This document shows positions 60,570 through 64,000 of a DNA stretch of 64,000 bases, piece after piece. Each line of letters opens with the position of its first letter. Positions within the stretch are counted from its first letter, which is position 1. The stretch comes from Kitasatospora sp. NBC_01287 (GTDB lineage Bacteria > Actinomycetota > Actinomycetes > Streptomycetales > Streptomycetaceae). The position numbers were made by a program, and so were the translations under genes. The stretch lies in NCBI RefSeq assembly GCF_026340565.1, contig NZ_JAPEPB010000001.1, positions 6,918,001 to 6,982,000 of the forward strand, given 5' to 3'. The notes under the pieces were generated by a model. The model saw only the letters and a program-made list of their open reading frames with translations, was not told where the DNA came from and searched no databases.

Positions 60570-61583
60570 TCAGGAGGTCCAGCCGGTCTCCAGCAGCGCT
60601 TCGGCCGCGCCGTTCACCGGCTGCGGCACCCCGCTCTCGTCCAGCGTGAAGAGGGCCACCAGCAGCTGCTCGCCGCGCACCGTCGCCTGGTGCGAGTACC
60701 CGGCGGTGGTGAACATCGCGGCCGCCATCTCCTCGGCGTGCAGGGTCTGCAGCCACAGGCACTCCACCGAGCGCATGTCGGCCTGCTCCGGCCAGGTGTC
60801 CACCTGCGCCACCACGCGCTCGCCGAGCATGGTCACCGCCTCGCGCTCCTGGCCCTCGGTCAGCTCCAACTCGCCGAAGCCGAGCCACTCCAGGTAGCGG
60901 GCGGCGCTCAGCACGGCGTCCTGCGCGGTGCGGATCGGGTGCGGGCGGAACGGCGGCCGGTTCTGCCAGCGGCCGCCCTGCGGCACGGTGGGCGGCGCCG
61001 CAGGCGGGACGGGGGAGCCCGGCGCGCCGGCACTCCCGGGCGCTCCGCCACTGCCGGGCGCTCCGGCCGGGTAGCCGGGGTAGCCGGGGTAGCCGGGATG
61101 GCCCGGGCGGTCGGCGTAGAGCGAGCCGTCGTACCGGGGCGCACCGGTGGCGCCCGTCTGCGGACGCACGCCCAGCGGACGCGACCCCTGCGGGCCGGTG
61201 GTGCCGGCGCGTGGCGCACGGTCCACCGGCAGGCGCACCGTGGCGCCGCAGTTGCAGGTGAACTCCGGCTGCGGCCACTGGTCCGAGCGGCCGCAGTTCG
61301 GGCAGCGCATGCTCAGCCAGGAGTCCTCCCAGGAGCGGAACCGCACCTGCACCGGCACCCCGCCGCGCAGCAGCGGCACCTTGAGCGCGGCGCCGCACGG
61401 GCAGGGCAGCGTGGGCGGCTCGTAGACGTGCTCACGGCGGCAGGCCGGGCAGCGGATCGGCTGCGCCGTGCCCGGTGCGGTCACGGCCTCGGGGAGCGGG
61501 TCACCCGCGGGTGGTCCGGCGCCGGTCCACGGGTCGTTGCCGGTGAAGTCGTCGGGCAGCGGGTGTCCGGACAAGGCGCGCAC
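60570..61583 (-). CDS. Unrecognised protein with two zinc-ribbon cysteine clusters
   Basis: 337 residues from a GTG (TTG six codons on is possible). Cysteine sets RCPACR...LPCPCG and RCPNCG...FTCNCG form two zinc knuckles near residues 45-125. A Gly-Pro-Tyr repeat (HPGYPGYPGYPAG) and Pro/Ala linker follow, then a helical domain (AARYLEWLGFGELELTEGQE). The final domain reads like a regulatory or structural module. Function unknown. Confidence 0.65.
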   Translation of the reverse strand: MRALSGHPLPDDFTGNDPWTGAGPPAGDPLPEAVTAPGTAQPIRCPACRREHVYEPPTLPCPCGAALKVPLLRGGVPVQVRFRSWEDSWLSMRCPNCGRSDQWPQPEFTCNCGATVRLPVDRAPRAGTTGPQGSRPLGVRPQTGATGAPRYDGSLYADRPGHPGYPGYPGYPAGAPGSGGAPGSAGAPGSPVPPAAPPTVPQGGRWQNRPPFRPHPIRTAQDAVLSAARYLEWLGFGELELTEGQEREAVTMLGERVVAQVDTWPEQADMRSVECLWLQTLHAEEMAAAMFTTAGYSHQATVRGEQLLVALFTLDESGVPQPVNGAAEALLETGWTS

Positions 61584-61714
61584 CGTCCGTTCGGGTGGAG
61601 ATGGGCGGGTCGCCCTCCATGCTCCCCGATCGGGCCCCGCGGTGGCAGCGAATGGCTGAATGATCAGGGGATTTTCAGGGTGGAACCGACGGTGGGCCGA
61701 GCCGCCGGTGGGAG

Positions 61715-62431
61715 TCAACCCGCCGACCAGCGGGCCAGATCGGCGGGGGTGTCGAGGTCGTCGGGGACCGCGATGTCGCCGCACTCGACCAGCAGCAGTT
61801 CGGCCTGGCGGTCCGTCAGCAGCGACCGGGCACCGGCGTCGCCGCGCGCGCCGGCTGCGGCCTCGGCCAGGTGGGCGGCGCCGATCAGCACGGGGTGGCC
61901 GCGCCGGCCCTGGTAGGCGGCGGCGGCCAGTGCGGCGCCGGCCCGGTGGGCGGCCAGCAGCCGGGCCACGGCGGCCGGGGTGACGCCCGGGGTGTCGACC
62001 AGCGAGACCAGCACGCCCGAGCAGTCGGCGGGCAGCGCGGCCAGGCCCGCCCGCAGCGAGCCGCCCATGCCCTGCGCCCAGTCGGGGTTGGCCAGCACCG
62101 TGCAGCCGTCGAGCCCGGCGGTGGCCAGCACCTGGTCGCGGGCCGCGCCGAGCACCACCAGGACGGGGGAGCAGCCGCCGTCCCGGACCGTGCGCACGGC
62201 GTGCTCGACCAACGGCCGGCCGTGGAACGGCAGCAGCGCCTTGGGGCGCCCGCCCAGCCGCCGCCCGCCGCCGGCGGCCAGCACCAGGCCGGCCACGGGG
62301 GCGGCGGCCGGGGCGGCCGGGGGCGCGGTGGGCCCGGTGGCGGCATCGGAAGCGGGCGTGGCGGCGGGCCCGGAAGTGGGCCCGGTGGCGGGCACGTCGG
62401 GGGCGGCTGCGGGCGGGTGGGGCTCGGCCAT
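61715..62431 (-). CDS. MobA-like molybdenum cofactor nucleotidyltransferase
   Basis: 238 residues. After a Pro/Ala-rich N-terminal 46 residues, VAGLVLAAGGGRRLGGRPKALL is the NTP-transferase nucleotide loop, and LVSLVDTPGVTP holds the metal Asp. Resembles MocA/MobA, which add a cytidylyl or guanylyl group to molybdopterin. Divergent from moaA, in keeping with the pathway. Confidence 0.83.
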   Translation of the reverse strand: MAEPHPPAAAPDVPATGPTSGPAATPASDAATGPTAPPAAPAAAPVAGLVLAAGGGRRLGGRPKALLPFHGRPLVEHAVRTVRDGGCSPVLVVLGAARDQVLATAGLDGCTVLANPDWAQGMGGSLRAGLAALPADCSGVLVSLVDTPGVTPAAVARLLAAHRAGAALAAAAYQGRRGHPVLIGAAHLAEAAAGARGDAGARSLLTDRQAELLLVECGDIAVPDDLDTPADLARWSAG

Positions 62432-62561
62432 GCCACCAGCATGGCGGCAGCCGGGCCCCCGCCGCCCTGTGTGATTGCACAAGGGTGCGCTGCTGACCTT
62501 GGACGGAAGCCGGTCGATGCGCCGCTGGATCTTTGCGCCGCGCCGTTCTCTACTGGCCGAT

Positions 62562-63575
62562 ATGCACACCGCCCCTTCCCCGCTGGTCGACCGCTTCGGC
62601 CGGGTCCACACCGATCTGCGGGTCTCCCTGACCGACCGCTGCAACCTGCGCTGCACCTACTGCATGCCGGCCGAGGGCCTGAGCTGGCTCCCCAGGGCCG
62701 AGGTGCTCACGGACGAGGAGATCGTCCGCCTGGCCCGGATCGCGGTGCGCCGGCTGGGGATCGCCTCGGTGCGGCTGACCGGCGGCGAGCCGCTGCTGCG
62801 GCGCGGCCTGCCGGGGCTGGTGGAGCGGCTGACGGGGCTGGGCGTCGAGCTGTCACTGACCACCAACGGGATCGGGCTGGCCCGGCTGGCGGGCGAGCTG
62901 CGGGCGGCCGGGCTGCGCCGGGTCAACGTCAGCCTGGACACGCTGCGGCGCGACCGCTACCAGGAGATCACCCGGCGGGACCGGATCGAGGACGTCTTCG
63001 CGGGCCTGGCCGCGGCCCGGGCGGCGGGGCTGGCGCCGGTCAAGATCAACGCCGTGCCGGTGCGCGGGGTCAACGACGACGAGATCCTCGACCTGGTCGA
63101 CTTCGCGGCCGAGCACGGCTACCTGCTGCGGTTCATCGAGTCGATGCCGCTGGACGCCCAGGGCGCCTGGGACCGGTCGGCCATGATCACCGCCGACGAG
63201 CTGCTCGCGGTGCTCGGCACCCGCTTCGACCTGCTCCCGGTGGCGCGCGCGCCGCTCGGGGCCCAGGGCGGCACCCCGCCGGCCGAGGAGTTCCGGATCG
63301 CCGGGACGGACACCGTGGTCGGCGTGATCGCCTCGGTCACCCGTCCGTTCTGCGGCACCTGCGACCGGGTCCGGCTGACCGCCGACGGCCAGTTGCGCAA
63401 CTGTCTCTTCGCGACCGAGGAGTCCGACCTGCGCGCCCTGCTGCGCGGCGGGGCGGGCGATGCCGAGATCGAGCGGGCCTGGCGCAACACCATCGCCCGC
63501 AAGGGCCCGGGCCACGAGATCAACTCCGCCGGCTTCGTCCAGCCGGAGCGGCCGATGTCGGCGATCGGCGGCTGA
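62562..63575 (+). CDS. moaA: GTP 3',8-cyclase (radical SAM)
   Basis: 337 residues. The radical SAM cluster is C27-x3-C31-x2-C34 (CNLRCTYC), and the second cluster is CGTCDRVRLTADGQLRNC. The C-terminus ends in GG, as the active enzyme requires. It starts molybdopterin synthesis from GTP. The ATG at 62562 is probably leaderless or has a very short leader. Confidence 0.93.
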   Translation: MHTAPSPLVDRFGRVHTDLRVSLTDRCNLRCTYCMPAEGLSWLPRAEVLTDEEIVRLARIAVRRLGIASVRLTGGEPLLRRGLPGLVERLTGLGVELSLTTNGIGLARLAGELRAAGLRRVNVSLDTLRRDRYQEITRRDRIEDVFAGLAAARAAGLAPVKINAVPVRGVNDDEILDLVDFAAEHGYLLRFIESMPLDAQGAWDRSAMITADELLAVLGTRFDLLPVARAPLGAQGGTPPAEEFRIAGTDTVVGVIASVTRPFCGTCDRVRLTADGQLRNCLFATEESDLRALLRGGAGDAEIERAWRNTIARKGPGHEINSAGFVQPERPMSAIGG

Positions 63576-63610
63576 GCGCCCGGGGCCGATCCTGGGCCGG
63601 GCCCGCGACG

Positions 63611-63657
63611 GCACGCCGCGGGGGCGGACCACCGGGTGGCCCGCCCCCGCGGCGTGC
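63611..63657. terminator. Strong bidirectional hairpin terminator
   Basis: Arms 63611-63627 and 63641-63657 pair over 17 bp, and the 13-base loop can pair further (CCACC/GGTGG). It lies between moaA and the convergent lectin gene. Downstream, tgcggtgcatg-type short repeats run to about 63720. Confidence 0.8.
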
Positions 63658-63725
63658 GGTGCGTGCGGTGCATGCAGTGCATGCGGTCGTGCGGTGCACG
63701 CGGTGCGTGCGGTCGTGCGGTCACG

Positions 63726-64000
63726 TCACGGATTCGGTTGCCAGGTGCCGCTGCTCCAGAGCGGGTTGGTGTTCGCGTCGTAGATCACGAAGTTGGAGTC
63801 GTCCTGCACGGAGGCGCGGACGCCCCCCGGGTGCCCGCCGGTGTTCCACAGGGCGTAGGCGGAGGTGCCCGGGACGGGGTAGACCGGGCTGCCGGTCACC
63901 GGGTCCTGCTGGGGCTGGTAGACGACGAGGTTGCCGTCGCTCTGGAACGCCGCCCAGGCGCCGGGGTGGTTGTAGGTGCCGGTGGACCAGAGCGCGGCAC
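63726..64000 (-). CDS. Bulb-type mannose-binding lectin domain protein (N-terminus off the window)
   Basis: The C-terminal 91 residues contain two copies of the mannose-binding motif QxDxNxVxY: FQSDGNLVVYQ and VQDDSNFVIYD, each followed by the usual LW-type strand (ALWNTG, LWSSGTWQP). Such domains occur at the ends of secreted proteins that bind glycans. The rest of the gene, including any signal peptide and catalytic domain, lies beyond the right edge. Confidence 0.85.
   Translation of the reverse strand, partial: AALWSTGTYNHPGAWAAFQSDGNLVVYQPQQDPVTGSPVYPVPGTSAYALWNTGGHPGGVRASVQDDSNFVIYDANTNPLWSSGTWQPNP

Overview
The window is high-GC actinomycete DNA, most likely from the Streptomycetaceae (Streptomyces, Kitasatospora or Streptacidiphilus; the genus cannot be fixed from this sequence). 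The evidence is strong G/C preference at third codon positions, frequent GTG and TTG starts, leaderless promoters, a mycothiol-dependent maleylpyruvate isomerase-family protein, an IdeR/DmdR-type iron box, an Scr1/DUF5753-type XRE regulator with a DUF6879 partner, and SpoIIE-type phosphatases fused to anti-sigma-like ATPase domains. I see no rRNA, tRNA, CRISPR array or intact mobile element.

Layout. 1-9.6 kb: regulator/target pairs and single enzymes: an SDR and a divergent TetR with two operator-like palindromes; a secreted serine hydrolase-like protein with a degenerate active site; MmyB-like and MarR regulators; a DHA2 drug exporter behind a 15-bp repeat array; an SMP-30-like secreted protein; a double GNAT; a barstar-domain protein; a DUF6247-type protein. 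9.7-11.9 kb: a secreted GH27 alpha-galactosidase with a long glycine-rich tail. 11.9-22 kb, all on the minus strand: one sulfur assimilation unit reading leader peptide, sulfite reductase, 59-aa zinc-ribbon protein, cysH, cysC, cysD, cysN, possible 37-aa peptide, ssuA, long hairpin, ssuB, ssuC, CbiX-type chelatase. It covers sulfate activation and reduction, sulfonate import and siroheme supply. 22-43.7 kb: YihY/BrkB membrane protein, RsgA GTPase, methyltransferase, Ada/AlkA repair fusion, alpha/beta hydrolase plus DUF4097 protein, mycothiol-dependent enzyme, several LysR/MarR/TetR regulators, DUF305-DUF3105 pair, PP2C-like protein, S1-domain protein, MarR-controlled exporter, and a P1B-4 metal ATPase with a divergent SmtB/ArsR sensor.

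43.7-49 kb is the accessory part of the window. It holds a decayed CYTH gene, an XRE/DUF5919 gene broken by one extra base, then a tight plus-strand run: small protein, DUF6879, Scr1-type XRE regulator, then a leaderless, translationally coupled five-gene set built around a divergent class I terpene-synthase-fold protein. I consider that five-gene set the best candidate for an undescribed system.

49-64 kb: agmatine deiminase with urease UreC and fused UreAB, a Tat-type secreted beta carbonic anhydrase, a stand-alone ATPase and a PAS-GAF-PP2C-ATPase protein separated by degenerate tandem repeats, a DUF2637 membrane protein, an iron-box-controlled FhuF-like ferric siderophore reductase, two unrecognised helical or zinc-ribbon proteins, a MobA-like nucleotidyltransferase next to moaA, and the C-terminal end of a bulb-type lectin running off the right edge.
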